Shown: positions 8,062-18,455, counted from the stretch's first letter. The stretch is DNA of 64,000 bases from Mangrovihabitans endophyticus (GCF_014646155.1 NZ_BMMX01000001.1:1103720-1167719), one strand, 5' to 3'. Made by a program: numbers and translations. The notes: generated by a model from the sequence alone, not told the origin.

Positions 8062-9705
8062 ATGAGCGCACCCACCACGACGACGGACCAGCCGGCGCCG
8101 ATGACACACCGGCAGACGCTGGAGGCGCTCAGCGGACTGCTGCTGGTGCTCTTCGTCGCCCTGCTGAGCAGCACCGTCGTCTCGATCGCGCTGCCGCGGA
8201 TCATCGGCGCGCTGAACGGCTCACAGACCCAGTACACCTGGGTGGTGACGGCGACCCTGCTCACCGCCACCGCCACCACGCCGATCTGGGGCAAGCTCGC
8301 CGACCTGTTCAACAAGAAGTTGCTGATTCAGATCTCCATCGTGGTCTTCGTCGTCGGCTCGGTGGTCGGCGGTTTCTCGCAGAGCGCCGGTCAGTTGATC
8401 GCCGCCCGCGCCTTCCAGGGCGTCGGCGTCGGTGGGCTGCAGGCCCTGGTCCAGGTCGCCATCGCGGCGATGATCCCGCCGCGTGAGCGCGGCCGCTACA
8501 ACGGGTACCTGGGCGGCGTGATGGCGCTGGCCACGGTCGGCGGCCCGCTGCTGGGCGGCCTGATCGTGGACACGTCGTGGCTGGGCTGGCGCTGGTGCTT
8601 CTTCGTCGGCGTGCCGGTCGCGGTGGTCGCGCTGCTCCTGCTGCAGGCGACGCTGCACCTGCCGACCCTCCGTCGTGACAACGTGAAGATCGACTACTGG
8701 GGCGCCTCGCTGATCGCCGCGGGCGTCAGCGTCCTGCTCATCTGGATCTCGTTCGTGGACGGCTCGTTCGCCTGGCTCTCCTGGCAGACGGCCGTGATGG
8801 TAGGCGGCGCCCTGGTGCTGCTGGCCCTGGCTACCTGGGTCGAGTCGCGGGCGGCCGAGCCGATCGTGCCGCTGAAGATCGTCCGGGAACGCACCACCGC
8901 GCTGGCCATCCTGGGCAGCCTCGCGGTGGGCATGGCGATGTTCGGCGGCGCCGTCTTCCTCGGCCAGTACTTCCAGATCGGCCGCGGCTACAGCCCCACC
9001 GAGGCGGGCCTGCTGACCATCCCGATGATGGCCGGCGTGCTGCTGTCCTCGATCATCGCCGGGCGGCTCATCACCCGCACCGGGCACATCAAGCCGTTCA
9101 TCGTGGGCGGCTCGATCGTGCTCGTCGCCGGCTTCGCCGTGCTCGGCACCATCGACCACGAGACGCCGTTGTGGTTCGTCGGCACCGGGATGTTCGGCGT
9201 CGGCGTGGGCGTCGGCATGACCATGCAGAACCTCGTGCTCGCCGTGCAGAACACGGTCGCGCTGCGGGACATCGGCGCGGCCAGCTCGTCGGTCGCCTTC
9301 TTCCGCTCGCTCGGCGGCACCATCGGCGTGTCCGTGCTCGGCGCGGTGCTCGCCCGCCGGGTCACCGAGCAGATCACCCACGACCTGGCCGCCGCGGGGG
9401 TGCCCACCTCCGGCAGCTCCGGCAACAGCAACCTCAACCTGGCCGCGCTGCCGCCGGCCATCCAGGACATCATCCGCGCCGCGTACGGCGACGCCACCGG
9501 TCACATCTTCCTCGTGTCGGCCGGCATCGCGGTGGTCGGCATCATCGCGGCGCTGCTGCTCAAGCCGGTGATGCTGCGATCCAGCATCGACCTGCCGGAC
9601 AGCACCAAGGCGGCGGCCGTGGCGGCCGACGCGATCGACGGCGCCCCGCCGATCGACCAGGTCGCGGTGGACGCTCCCGGCGACCGCACCGCGGCACGGC
9701 GCTGA
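8062..9705 (+). CDS. DHA2-family MFS multidrug exporter (14 TM)
   Basis: A 547-residue drug:proton antiporter of the EmrB/QacA type. There are about 14 hydrophobic segments. WGKLADLFNKK is the motif-A loop after TM2, and GGPLLGGLIVDTSWLGWRWCFFVGVP is a motif-C-like region, typical of drug exporters. ATG 8062 follows CTGGAGG at 8048-8054. Regulation is probably by the divergent TetR protein through the palindrome at 7991-8015. The exported substrate is unknown. The next gene starts 20 bp after the stop. Confidence 0.9.
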   Translation: MSAPTTTTDQPAPMTHRQTLEALSGLLLVLFVALLSSTVVSIALPRIIGALNGSQTQYTWVVTATLLTATATTPIWGKLADLFNKKLLIQISIVVFVVGSVVGGFSQSAGQLIAARAFQGVGVGGLQALVQVAIAAMIPPRERGRYNGYLGGVMALATVGGPLLGGLIVDTSWLGWRWCFFVGVPVAVVALLLLQATLHLPTLRRDNVKIDYWGASLIAAGVSVLLIWISFVDGSFAWLSWQTAVMVGGALVLLALATWVESRAAEPIVPLKIVRERTTALAILGSLAVGMAMFGGAVFLGQYFQIGRGYSPTEAGLLTIPMMAGVLLSSIIAGRLITRTGHIKPFIVGGSIVLVAGFAVLGTIDHETPLWFVGTGMFGVGVGVGMTMQNLVLAVQNTVALRDIGAASSSVAFFRSLGGTIGVSVLGAVLARRVTEQITHDLAAAGVPTSGSSGNSNLNLAALPPAIQDIIRAAYGDATGHIFLVSAGIAVVGIIAALLLKPVMLRSSIDLPDSTKAAAVAADAIDGAPPIDQVAVDAPGDRTAARR

Positions 9706-9725
9706 TCACGCCCCACGGGCCTGGC

Positions 9726-10526
9726 GTGCCGGCGCCCGGCCCGTGGCGGCGCGCGGCGCGCGAGCTGGCGCTGGTCGCCGCCCTCTTCGTGGCCTACAAG
9801 CTGGGCCGGATGGCGGTCGCCGGGCACGCGGATGTGGCCCTCGGCAACGGAGTGTCGGTCTGGCATCTGGAGCGGCTGCTGCACCTGCCCGCCGAGACGC
9901 TGCTGCAACGACCGCTGCTGGCCCATCACTGGCTCGCCCACCTGGCGAACGGCTATTACGCGTACGTGCACTTCCCGGCGACGGTGGCCGGTCTGCTGTG
10001 GCTGTACCTGCGCCATCCGCGGCACTACGTGTGGATCCGGCGGGTGCTGGCCTGGCTGACCGCGGCGGCGATGGCGGCGCACGCGCTGCTGCCGCTGGCA
10101 CCGCCCCGGCTCACCCCGGCGACCGGCATGGTCGACGTGGCCGGACGGTTCGGCCCGTCGGTCTATGGCCCGCCGGACACCGACGTGCTCGCCAACCAGT
10201 ACGCGGCGATGCCCTCGCTGCACGTCGGATGGGCGATCGTGGTGGCCGTGGCGGTGGCGACGGTGGCCCGGGGCCCACTGCGCTGGATCTGCCTTGCGCA
10301 TCCGGTCCTGACCCTGGTCGTGGTGGTGGGCACCGGCAACCACTACTGGCTGGACGCGGCCGTCGCCGCGGCAATGCTGGCCGTGGTGCTGGCCGCCGTG
10401 CCCCGGCCGGGCCGGGTGGTGCGGCCCGGCCGGGCCCTGCGGGCCGCCGGCGGCGAGGAGGTCCCGGTCGTGCCCGGCCAGGTCAGACGGATTGACATCG
10501 GTGCACGCGGGGCGTCTACTCGTTAG
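9726..10526 (+). CDS. PAP2/inositolphosphotransferase-like membrane protein
   Basis: About 266 residues with several hydrophobic helices. The pattern QYAAMPSLHVGW followed by GTGNHYWLDAAVAAA is the SxxH...H-x-x-x-D core of the PAP2 superfamily, in the form seen in Aur1/inositolphosphorylceramide-synthase-like proteins. It may hydrolyse or transfer a phospholipid head group at the membrane. GTG 9726 is chosen from frame and domain limits and has only a weak ribosome site. The gene is probably read through from the exporter. Confidence 0.75.
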   Translation: MPAPGPWRRAARELALVAALFVAYKLGRMAVAGHADVALGNGVSVWHLERLLHLPAETLLQRPLLAHHWLAHLANGYYAYVHFPATVAGLLWLYLRHPRHYVWIRRVLAWLTAAAMAAHALLPLAPPRLTPATGMVDVAGRFGPSVYGPPDTDVLANQYAAMPSLHVGWAIVVAVAVATVARGPLRWICLAHPVLTLVVVVGTGNHYWLDAAVAAAMLAVVLAAVPRPGRVVRPGRALRAAGGEEVPVVPGQVRRIDIGARGASTR

Positions 10527-10676
10527 CTGGATCACACGCGCGGGCCGAGGTCGGACCCGTCTCCGCCAGGGGTCCGTCAGGCCCCGGAAAGCGGGTCACC
10601 CATGCCTTCCGCGGGAGCAGAGCACTTGGTCGGCACCCTCATGTCCTCCGGATCAACGTCGCCCTGAGTCGCCGCG

Positions 10677-13052
10677 GTGGAGATCATTGACGCGTCCCAG
10701 GCCGGGCAGGCGATGCGCGGGCTGGAGCTGAGGGCCCGGCCGGACCCGGGGAGGTCCGGCAGCCGGGTCCGCCGCCGCTTCACCGTGTCCGGCCTGGTGC
10801 AGGGCGTTGGGTTCCGCCCGTTCGCGTACGTCACCGCGGAGGCGCTGGGGCTGGCCGGCTCGGTGGCCAACACCGCCGGTGGTGTGGTGGCCGAGGTGGA
10901 GGGCGATCCGGAGGCGGTACGCGAGTACGGTCGGCGGCTGCGCGCGCAGGCTCCGCCGCTGGCCGTGGTGACCGGCGTGCACGAGACGGATCTGCCGGTG
11001 CGCGGCCAAGCCGGGTTCGCCATCGCCGCCTCCGACGGCGGTGGCGCCGCGCGCACCCTGGCCGCACCGGACATCGCCGTCTGCGCGGACTGCTTGCGCG
11101 AGATGCGCGACCCGGCGGACCGCCGCTACCGCCATCCGTTCATCGGCTGCACCAACTGCGGGCCGCGTTTCACCATCATCACCGGTCTGCCGTACGACCG
11201 GCCGGCGACCACCATGGCGGCGTTCCCGATGTGCGCGGCCTGTCGCGCCGAATACCAGGACCCGCGGAATCGCCGCTTCCACGCCCAGCCGATCGCCTGC
11301 CCGGACTGCGGACCCGTGGTGTCGCTGGTGGACGCCGCCGGAACGCCGGTGCGCGGCGACCCGGTGCGGTCCGCCCGCGCGATGCTGGCCGCCGGGCGCA
11401 TCGTCGCGGTGAAGGGCCTGGGCGGATATCACCTGGCCTGCGACGCCCGCAACGACACCGCGGTGGCGTTGCTGCGCCGTCGCAAACGCCGCGGCGACAA
11501 GCCGTTCGCGGTCATGGTCGCCGACCTCGACGCGGCGCGTTCGCTGACCACCGTCGGCGACGGCGACGCGGAACTGCTCGCCGGGTTCCGCCGCCCGATC
11601 GTGTTGCTGCCCCGGCGGGCCGGTGGCACGATCGCGCCGCAGGTCGCGCCGGACGCGCCGGATCTGGGCGTGATGCTGCCGTACACCCCGCTGCACGTGT
11701 TGCTGTTGGGCCTGCCCGGCGACCCGCCCGGCCCGGACGCGCTGGTGATGACCTCCGGGAACGTCGCCGGGGAAACCCTGGTGACCGACGATGCGGAGGC
11801 GCTCACCCGGCTCGCCGCGCTGGCCGACGCCTGGCTGCGGCACGACCGGGTCATCCGGGTGCCGTGCGACGACTCGGTGAGCCGCCACGTGGCCGGGGCG
11901 GAACTGCCGGTGCGACGGTCCCGTGGGTACGCGCCGCTGCCACTGGCGCTGCCGTTCGAGGTGCCGCCGATGCTGGCCGTGGGCGCCGACCTGAAGAACA
12001 CCTGCGCCGTGGCCGGCGGGCGGTACGCCTGGGTCAGCCAGCACCTGGGCGACATGGACGACCTCAGCACCCTGGACGCGCTCACCCGCGCCGTGGCGCA
12101 CCTGCAACTGCTCACCGGCGTGCGGCCCCGGACGCTTGTCGCCGACCGGCACCCGGAATACCGGTCCGGGCAGTGGGCGGCACGCCACGCGGACGGCCGC
12201 CCCGTGCTGCGGGTGCAGCACCACCACGCCCACATCGCGGCGGTCATGGCCGAGCACGGGCTGGGCCGCGACGAGCGGGTGATCGGGGTGGCGTTCGACG
12301 GGACCGGGTACGGGCCGGATCAGACCGTGTGGGGCGGCGAAGTGCTGGTGGCCGGCTACCGGTCGTACCGGCGCGCCGCCCACCTCGGGCACGTCCCGCT
12401 GGCCGGCGGCGACGCGAGCGTGCGGCGCCCGTACCGGATGGCGCTGGCGCATCTGCGGGCCGCGGGCCTCGCCTGGGATCCCGCCCTGCCCGCGGTGGCG
12501 GCCTGCCCGCCGGCCGAGCGCGCGCTGCTGGACCGCCAGTTCGGGTCCGGCTGGGGCTGCGTGCCCACGTCCAGCATGGGCCGGCTGTTCGACGCGGTGT
12601 CCTCGCTGTCGGGCGTGCGCCACACCGCTGGCTACGAGGCCGAGGCCGCGATGGTGCTGGAGGGTTCCGCCCGCGCGGCCTGGCCGGCGCCCGGCGCGCC
12701 CTACCGGTTCGCGCTGCCGCCCGGCGCGGCGCCGGTGGTCGCCGATCCCACCCCGGTGGTGCGCGCGGTGGTCGCCGACATCCGCCGCGGGGTCCCGCCG
12801 CCGGTGGTGGCGGCCCGGTTCCACGCGGCGGTGGCGGTGCTGATCGCCGACCTGGCCGACCGGTGCCGGGAACAGACCGGCCTGGGCACGGTGGCACTCG
12901 GCGGTGGGGTGTTCCAGAACGCGTTGCTGATCGAGGCGGCGCAGCGCGCGCTGCGGGACCGCGGGTTCACCGTGCTGCGGCCCCGGCTGCTGCCACCCAA
13001 CGACGGCGGCATCGCGCTGGGTCAACTGATGGTGGGGGCCTGCTCCGCGTGA
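10677..13052 (+). CDS. hypF: Carbamoyltransferase HypF
   Basis: A 791-residue enzyme that makes the carbamoyl group used to build the CN ligands of [NiFe] hydrogenase. The domains appear in order: acylphosphatase (VQGVGFRPF, residues 41-49), two zinc fingers (Cys136/139/158/161 and Cys186/189/208/211), a YrdC-like region with KGLGGYHL, and a Kae1/HypF carbamoyltransferase domain with [10 protein letters not shown] and a late ALGGGVFQN motif. Length is normal and nothing is missing. GTG 10677 is the assigned start; an ATG at 10713 would also keep the acylphosphatase domain. It is first in hypF-C-D-E. Confidence 0.95.
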   Translation: MEIIDASQAGQAMRGLELRARPDPGRSGSRVRRRFTVSGLVQGVGFRPFAYVTAEALGLAGSVANTAGGVVAEVEGDPEAVREYGRRLRAQAPPLAVVTGVHETDLPVRGQAGFAIAASDGGGAARTLAAPDIAVCADCLREMRDPADRRYRHPFIGCTNCGPRFTIITGLPYDRPATTMAAFPMCAACRAEYQDPRNRRFHAQPIACPDCGPVVSLVDAAGTPVRGDPVRSARAMLAAGRIVAVKGLGGYHLACDARNDTAVALLRRRKRRGDKPFAVMVADLDAARSLTTVGDGDAELLAGFRRPIVLLPRRAGGTIAPQVAPDAPDLGVMLPYTPLHVLLLGLPGDPPGPDALVMTSGNVAGETLVTDDAEALTRLAALADAWLRHDRVIRVPCDDSVSRHVAGAELPVRRSRGYAPLPLALPFEVPPMLAVGADLKNTCAVAGGRYAWVSQHLGDMDDLSTLDALTRAVAHLQLLTGVRPRTLVADRHPEYRSGQWAARHADGRPVLRVQHHHAHIAAVMAEHGLGRDERVIGVAFDGTGYGPDQTVWGGEVLVAGYRSYRRAAHLGHVPLAGGDASVRRPYRMALAHLRAAGLAWDPALPAVAACPPAERALLDRQFGSGWGCVPTSSMGRLFDAVSSLSGVRHTAGYEAEAAMVLEGSARAAWPAPGAPYRFALPPGAAPVVADPTPVVRAVVADIRRGVPPPVVAARFHAAVAVLIADLADRCREQTGLGTVALGGGVFQNALLIEAAQRALRDRGFTVLRPRLLPPNDGGIALGQLMVGACSA

Positions 13053-13094
13053 CGGGCCGGGGAGAATCTGACAGGCCGGGGAAGGAGGACGCGG

Positions 13095-13379
13095 ATGTGC
13101 CTGGCGGTGCCGGGACGCGTGCTGAGCGTCGCGGAGGTCGACGGTACGCGGATGGCCGAGGTCGACTTCGGCGGCGTACGCAAGGACGTGTGCCTGGAAT
13201 TTGTCCCGGACGTGGGCGTCGGCGAGTACGTCGTCGTACACGTCGGTTTCGCGATTCAACGGCTGGACGAGGCGTCGGCTCGGGAGACGCTCGCCCACTT
13301 CGAGCGGATCGGCATTCTCGACGAGGAGTTCGGCGGCGGGTTCACCCGGCTGGCCGGGCAGGCGGGAGCGGACCGGTGA
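13095..13379 (+). CDS. hypC: Hydrogenase maturation chaperone HypC
   Basis: A 94-residue chaperone that binds HypD and the hydrogenase large subunit precursor while the Fe(CN)2CO group is built. It begins MCLAVPGRV, so the essential Cys2 is present, followed by the small OB-like fold. The start follows GGAAGGAGG. Its stop overlaps the hypD GTG start. Confidence 0.95.
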   Translation: MCLAVPGRVLSVAEVDGTRMAEVDFGGVRKDVCLEFVPDVGVGEYVVVHVGFAIQRLDEASARETLAHFERIGILDEEFGGGFTRLAGQAGADR

Positions 13380-14479
13380 AATATCTCGACGAGTTCAGCG
13401 ACCCCGATCTGGCCGGCAAGCTGCTCGCCCAGATCCATGCGGCGACCACCCGGCCCTGGGCGCTGATGGAGGTCTGCGGAGGCCAGACCCACTCCATCAT
13501 CCGGCACGGCATCGACCAGCTCCTGCCCGACGGGATCGAGATGATCCACGGCCCCGGCTGCCCGGTCTGCGTCACCGGACTGGAGACCATCGACAAGGCG
13601 CTGGCCATCGCCGCGCGGCCGGACGTCATCTTCTGCTCGTTCGGTGACATGCTGCGGGTGCCGGGCAGCGCTCAGGACCTGTTCGGGGTGAAGAGCGCCG
13701 GTGGCGACGTGCGCGTGGTGTACTCGCCGCTGGACGCGCTCACCATCGCCCGGCAGAACCCGGACCGGCAGGTGGTGTTCTTCGGCATCGGTTTCGAGAC
13801 CACCGCGCCGGCCAACGCGATGACCGTCTATCAGGCCCGCCGTCTGGGCATCGGCAACTTCTCGCTGCTGGTGTCGCACGTCCTGGTGCCCCCGGCGATC
13901 GCGGCGATCATGGAGTCGCCGCGCTGCCGGGTGCAGGCGTTCCTGGCCGCCGGGCATGTGTGCAGCGTGATGGGCACGGGCGAATATCCGGCGCTTGCCG
14001 CACGATACCGCGTGCCGATCGTGGTGACCGGGTTCGAGCCGCTGGACATCCTGGAGGGCATCCGGCAGACCGTCGTGCAGTTGGAGGCGGGGCGGCACGA
14101 GGTTGCCAACGCCTACCCGCGGGCGGTGCGCGACGAGGGCAACCCGGCCGCGATGGCGATGCTGCGGGACGTGTTCGAGGTGACCGACCGGACGTGGCGC
14201 GGCATCGGGACCATCCCCGGCAGCGGATGGCGGCTGTCCTCGCGGTACCGCGAGTTCGACGCCGAGCACCGCTTCGACGTGACCGGGGTGCGCGCCGCCG
14301 AGTCGCCGCTGTGCCGTGCCGGCGAGGTGCTGCAGGGCCTGCGGAAACCGAACCAGTGCGCGGCCTTCGGCAAGCAGTGCACGCCACGCACCCCGCTCGG
14401 CGCGACGATGGTCTCCGCCGAGGGGGCCTGCGCCGCGTACTACGCCTACCGTCGCCTGGACCTGGTGGCCACGTCGTGA
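13376..14479 (+). CDS. hypD: Hydrogenase maturation factor HypD
   Basis: A 367-residue [4Fe-4S] scaffold protein on which iron receives its cyanide and CO ligands. [24 protein letters not shown] and GIGFETTAP carry the conserved cysteines and the central signature. Cluster cysteines follow in [10 protein letters not shown] and [13 protein letters not shown] 13376 overlaps the hypC stop and the end overlaps the hypE start, so the three are translationally coupled. Confidence 0.95.
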   Translation: MKYLDEFSDPDLAGKLLAQIHAATTRPWALMEVCGGQTHSIIRHGIDQLLPDGIEMIHGPGCPVCVTGLETIDKALAIAARPDVIFCSFGDMLRVPGSAQDLFGVKSAGGDVRVVYSPLDALTIARQNPDRQVVFFGIGFETTAPANAMTVYQARRLGIGNFSLLVSHVLVPPAIAAIMESPRCRVQAFLAAGHVCSVMGTGEYPALAARYRVPIVVTGFEPLDILEGIRQTVVQLEAGRHEVANAYPRAVRDEGNPAAMAMLRDVFEVTDRTWRGIGTIPGSGWRLSSRYREFDAEHRFDVTGVRAAESPLCRAGEVLQGLRKPNQCAAFGKQCTPRTPLGATMVSAEGACAAYYAYRRLDLVATS

Positions 14480-15534
14480 CGGCCGGCCTGGACTTCGAGA
14501 ACTGGACCTGCCCGGTGCCGTTGCGGGACCACCCGGCGATCGTGATGGGGCACGGCGGCGGCGGCGCGATGTCCGCCGAACTGGTGGAGCATCTGTTCCT
14601 GCCCGGGTACGGCGCGGCCGGCGCCGGCGAGCTGGGCGACTGCGCCGTGGTGGAGGCGGGCGGCGTCCGCCTCGCGTTCTCCACCGACTCGTTCGTGGTG
14701 CGGCCGATGTTCTTTCCCGGCGGATCGATCGGTGACCTGGCGGTCAACGGCACGGTCAACGATCTGGCGATGTCCGGCGCCACGCCGCTGTACCTGTCCG
14801 CGGCGTTCATCCTCCAGGAGGGCACCGCGCTGGCCGACATCGGCCGGATCGCCGCGGCCATGGGCGCCGCCGCGTCGGCGGCCGGGGTGCGCCTGGTCAC
14901 CGGGGACACCAAGGTGGTCGACCGGCGCAGCGGCGACGGCGTCTACGTGAACACCGCCGGGGTCGGGATGCTCGCCCCGGGCGTGGACATCGCGCCCCGG
15001 CGCGCCACCGCCGGTGACGCCGTGCTGGTCAGCGGGGACCTCGGAGTGCACGGCGTGGCCGTGCTGAGCTGCCGCGAGGGCGTCGAGTTCGGCACCGGGG
15101 TGTCCAGCGACACCGCGCCGCTGCACGGCCTGGTCGCCGCGATGCTGGCCACCGGCGCGGACGTGCACGTGCTGCGGGATCCCACCCGCGGTGGGGTGGC
15201 GGCGTCGCTGAACGAGATCGCCCGTGCGGCCGGCGTCGGCGTCGAGCTCGGAGAACGGGACCTGCCGGTGCCGCCCGCGGTGGCCGACGCCTGCAGCCTG
15301 CTGGGCTTGGACCCGTTGCAGGTGGCCAACGAGGGGAAACTGCTCGCCTTCGTGCCGCCGGACTCGGCCGACGCGGTGCTGGACGCGATGCGGGCGCATC
15401 CGCTGGGCGCCGGGGCGCGCCGCATCGGCACCTGCGTGCCGGACCATCCGGGCATGGTGGTCGCCCGTACGGCGCTCGGCGGCACCCGCGTGGTGACCAT
15501 GCCGATCGGCGAGCAACTCCCGCGGATCTGCTGA
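14476..15534 (+). CDS. hypE: Carbamoyl-dehydrating HypE
   Basis: A 352-residue PurM/AIR-synthase-fold enzyme that converts its own C-terminal thiocarbamate to thiocyanate using ATP. The N-terminal [14 protein letters not shown] and the [14 protein letters not shown] loop are ATP-site motifs. The protein ends in PRIC, supplying the terminal cysteine that is modified. GTG 14476 overlaps the hypD stop. Confidence 0.95.
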   Translation: MTAGLDFENWTCPVPLRDHPAIVMGHGGGGAMSAELVEHLFLPGYGAAGAGELGDCAVVEAGGVRLAFSTDSFVVRPMFFPGGSIGDLAVNGTVNDLAMSGATPLYLSAAFILQEGTALADIGRIAAAMGAAASAAGVRLVTGDTKVVDRRSGDGVYVNTAGVGMLAPGVDIAPRRATAGDAVLVSGDLGVHGVAVLSCREGVEFGTGVSSDTAPLHGLVAAMLATGADVHVLRDPTRGGVAASLNEIARAAGVGVELGERDLPVPPAVADACSLLGLDPLQVANEGKLLAFVPPDSADAVLDAMRAHPLGAGARRIGTCVPDHPGMVVARTALGGTRVVTMPIGEQLPRIC

Positions 15535-15606
15535 GGTGCCGGAACGGGCCGGCCGGGCCGAGGCGTACGAAGGGGCGGCAGCCCGGGCGGCTGTTCCGGC
15601 CCGGCG

Positions 15607-16410
15607 CTACGGCTTGCGACCCACGGCTGCCCACACGTTGACGTGCCGGCGGTCCATCGGCTGGTCGTCCGGGTCGGGTCGCCATTCGGTCGCCGACACC
15701 ACCCCGGGCTCCACCAGCTCCAGGCCGTCGAAGAGCGCGGCGAACTCGTCCTGGCCGCGTGTCCACACGTCCGAGCGGCGCTCCTCCACCATGCGGCGGT
15801 AGAGCTCCCGCTGCTCCGCGGTGCCGAAATCCGAGGTGGCGTGGGTGGCGGCCAGGAAGCTACCCGCGGGCAGCTCGTCGATCAGGCGGCGGACCAGCGG
15901 CTGGGCGGCGCCGTCGCCGTGCACGAAGTGCAGCACCGCGATGAGCATCAGCGCGACCGGCTGGCCGAAGTCGAGCACCTCGCGCAGTTGCGGATCGGCG
16001 AGGATCGTCTCCGGGTCGTTCAGGTCCGCCTCGATGTAGGCGGTGCGGCCCTGCGCGCTGCTGGTGAGCAGCGCGCGGGCGTGCACCATCACCAGGGGGT
16101 CGTTGTCCACGTAGACGATCCGGCTGTCCGGCGCGACCGCCTGCGCGACCTCGTGCGTGTTGTCGGCGGTGGGCAGGCCGGTGCCGATGTCCAGGAACTG
16201 CCGGATGCCGGCCTCGGCGGCCAGGAATCGGGTGGCGCGTCGCAGGAACGCCCGGTTGGTGATCGCGCCCAGGCGCACCGCGGGGAACACCGCCTCCAGC
16301 TCGTCGCCGGAGGCCCGGTCGGCGGCGAAGTTGTCCTTGCCGCCGAGCCAATAGTTGTACCGTCTGGCCGGATGCGCCACGGTTGTGTCGATATGTGCGT
16401 CGCCGTCCAT
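15607..16410 (-). CDS. SAM-dependent methyltransferase, DUF574 family (second copy)
   Basis: A 267-residue paralogue of the gene at 2380-3183. It has the same signature, RRYNYWLGGKDNFAADRASG, the SAM-binding QFLDIGTGLPT and NTHEVAQAV, and the acidic IVYVDNDPLV. The C-terminal half is more diverged, which suggests an old duplication or separate acquisition. ATG 16410 is chosen because GGGAG lies 5 bp upstream; longer in-frame starts to 16569 lack family similarity. It is convergent with hypE. Substrate unknown. Confidence 0.85.
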   Translation of the reverse strand: MDGDAHIDTTVAHPARRYNYWLGGKDNFAADRASGDELEAVFPAVRLGAITNRAFLRRATRFLAAEAGIRQFLDIGTGLPTADNTHEVAQAVAPDSRIVYVDNDPLVMVHARALLTSSAQGRTAYIEADLNDPETILADPQLREVLDFGQPVALMLIAVLHFVHGDGAAQPLVRRLIDELPAGSFLAATHATSDFGTAEQRELYRRMVEERRSDVWTRGQDEFAALFDGLELVEPGVVSATEWRPDPDDQPMDRRHVNVWAAVGRKP

Positions 16411-16527
16411 CACAACTCCCATCGGGCACAGTGGATCTCGTTCAACGTAGTCCGTGCCCGCACACTCCGGCGACGCGGCTCCCGCACGTTCACGCAGCCG
16501 GTGTAGCGGCGCGTAGCGCTCGGTGGC

Positions 16528-16805
16528 ATGGCATTCATGACGGACCCGCTCCCGCGCGAGATCACGCAACGCGAGCTGGGCAACGACTCCGGCGCGATCA
16601 TGCGGGGGGTGGAACGCGCGAGTCCTTCACCATCTCGCGCAACGGCACACCCGTGGCGCGCCTGATCCCGCTGCGCCGGCGGATCTTCGTTCCCCGCGAA
16701 GAGGTCGTTGCCTCGTTCGCGTCGGCGCCTACCGTCGACGCCGACCGCCTGCGCGCTGACCTGGACGATGCCGCGGACCAGGACCTGATGTCCCGAGGGT
16801 GGTGA
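16528..16805 (+). pseudogene. Frameshifted Phd/YefM-type antitoxin, toxin absent
   Basis: The frame from ATG 16528/16537 gives a typical antitoxin N-terminus (PREITQRELGNDSGAIMRGVER) and then becomes nonsense. At about 16612-16618 the frame shifted by one base gives ESFTISRNGTPVARLIPLRRR, the family core, and runs to a stop at 16805. One missing G in the GERGES-type junction would join the halves. No PIN or Doc toxin follows: the ATG overlapping the stop opens only six codons. The gene appears to be a dead remnant, unless the shift is a sequencing error. Confidence 0.7.
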
Positions 16806-17002
16806 TGCCGCCGCGTCGGCGTTGACCTCAAACCTCCCGGAGGGCGCCGGGGGCTCCCACCGCCGCGGAACGGCGCGGGAAGGGCAATCTGAAGGTAGCC
16901 GCCGTGCCCGGCGGTCGCGCACGCTGTCCGCGTAACGTCGGCGTCGTCGGCGCGACGGTCACGGCTCACCGCCCCGGCCGTCGCCGTCCGAGAGGAGGGC
17001 TC

Positions 17003-17809
17003 GTGGCCCACCACCAAGCCGCGTCGGTGATCGATATCGCCGGTGCATCCCTGTTGCTGTTGTGGGCGATGGCCATGTGGGCCGCCGTCGCCGTCCTCGC
17101 GTACGCGAACAGGCGTACGGTCCGGCCGTGGATCTTCCGGGGGTCGGCGGCGGTGATCATCCTGGGCATCGTGGGCCAGCTCGGCCACATCCAGGAGCAC
17201 GTCGCGCAGACCGGGTACTGGGTGATGCACTCCGGGCAACAGCCATGGATGACACCGTGGGGTGACGGCCTGGCCGCCGGCTTCGCCGGCGCCGACCCCG
17301 GCAAGCCGTCGCTGGGCATGGAGATCCTGCACCTGATCGGGAACTTCATCTTCCTCGCGGGCATCGCCGGCGTCATGATCATCACGCGGCACGCGCTGGG
17401 TTCGCGAGCCCGCCGCTGGGCCCGCATGGGCGTCTGGATGCAGGGCATCCACGGCCTGGAACACCTCGCCCTGACGTTGTCGGTGGCGCTCGGCGCGTCC
17501 CAGGCGATCGGCCTGTCCACCTGGTTCGGGGTGCTGGAGCCGGGACCCGGCCTGTGGACGTACCGGATCTGGTGGCACTTCCTCGCCAACGTACTGGGCT
17601 CGGTGATCTTCGCGGTCGCGCTGGTGCACCTGTGGCGGGAGCGGCGTCACGTCGCGGCCACCTTCGACGTCGGCTCGCACGCGCCGGCCTCGCCGTCCGG
17701 CTGGCGCCTGGCGGACCCGTCCGACCCGTCCGACCAGTCCGACCCGTCCGACCCGTCCGGCCGGGGCGCGACCGTCGGCGCCGGGGCAGGTGGGCGCACG
17801 CCGGCCTGA
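17003..17809 (+). CDS. Histidine-rich membrane protein of unknown function
   Basis: I do not recognise this 268-residue protein. It has five or six hydrophobic segments. Histidines sit in or near them in pairs: GHIQEHVAQ, EILHLIGNF, GIHGLEHLALT and WWHFLANV. That spacing would suit haem or metal binding, but no known family is claimed. The tail has four or five copies of a Pro-Ser-Asp unit from a 9-bp DNA repeat at about 17714-17758. GTG 17003 follows GAGGAGGG. The FMN reductase begins 26 bp downstream and may be co-transcribed. Confidence 0.7.
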   Translation: MAHHQAASVIDIAGASLLLLWAMAMWAAVAVLAYANRRTVRPWIFRGSAAVIILGIVGQLGHIQEHVAQTGYWVMHSGQQPWMTPWGDGLAAGFAGADPGKPSLGMEILHLIGNFIFLAGIAGVMIITRHALGSRARRWARMGVWMQGIHGLEHLALTLSVALGASQAIGLSTWFGVLEPGPGLWTYRIWWHFLANVLGSVIFAVALVHLWRERRHVAATFDVGSHAPASPSGWRLADPSDPSDQSDPSDPSGRGATVGAGAGGRTPA

Positions 17810-17834
17810 GGACCGGGGGCCGTATCGTCGCCTC

Positions 17835-18455
17835 ATGACCCGCGTCCTGCTGATCCCGGGCAGCACCCACGACCGGTCCCTACACACCGCCGCGTTGCGC
17901 ACCGCCGCCCGGTTCGCCCCCGCCGGGTTCACCGTCACCCGCTACGACGGCCTGCGTGACCTGCCCGCCTTCGTGCCCGGCGAGCAGCCGCCCGAGGTGG
18001 TCACCGCGCTGCGTCGGCAGGTGCGGGACGCGGACGCCCTGCTGGTCTGCACGCCGGAGTACGCCGGATCGCTGCCCGGCAGCCTGAAGAACCTGTTCGA
18101 CCATCTGGTGGACGCCGGAGACCTGGACGGCAAGCCGGCGGCCTGGTTGTCGGTCGCGCTGCCGGGTCAGGACGAGGGCGCGTACGCCGCACTGGAAACC
18201 GTGCTGAGCCACGGCGGCGCCCGCCTGGTGCGCTCGGCGTGCATCCGGATTCCGCTGAGCATCGCCGCGGTCGGCGCGGACGGCCTGGTGGTGGATGAGC
18301 AGTTGCGGACCGCGGCGTCGGACATCCTGCAGACGCTGGCCCGCTCGCTGGTCGCCGAGCCGCCCCGCGAGCAGCCGTCCTGGCAGGCGTACTCCAGCCT
18401 GTACCCGATGGTGATGCGACCGGGCACGGCGGCCTTCCGCGACCGCGGCGCATAA
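17835..18455 (+). CDS. NADPH-dependent FMN reductase family protein
   Basis: A 206-residue flavodoxin-fold protein. The N-terminal LLIPGSTHDRSLHTAAL is the FMN-phosphate loop, and CTPEYAGSLPGSLKNLFDHL is the P-E-Y-x-G-S-x-P-G-x-L-K-N family signature. Members reduce FMN, quinones or chromate with NAD(P)H. The region after about residue 140 is less conserved. ATG 17835 is used. It may act with the upstream membrane protein, but nothing shows this. Confidence 0.85.
   Translation: MTRVLLIPGSTHDRSLHTAALRTAARFAPAGFTVTRYDGLRDLPAFVPGEQPPEVVTALRRQVRDADALLVCTPEYAGSLPGSLKNLFDHLVDAGDLDGKPAAWLSVALPGQDEGAYAALETVLSHGGARLVRSACIRIPLSIAAVGADGLVVDEQLRTAASDILQTLARSLVAEPPREQPSWQAYSSLYPMVMRPGTAAFRDRGA

Noticed and set aside
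15538..15600. GCCGGAAC/GTTCCGGC inverted repeat as a terminator between hypE and the methyltransferase
   Set aside because: The 47-nt loop and GC-rich context make an 8-bp match weak evidence.
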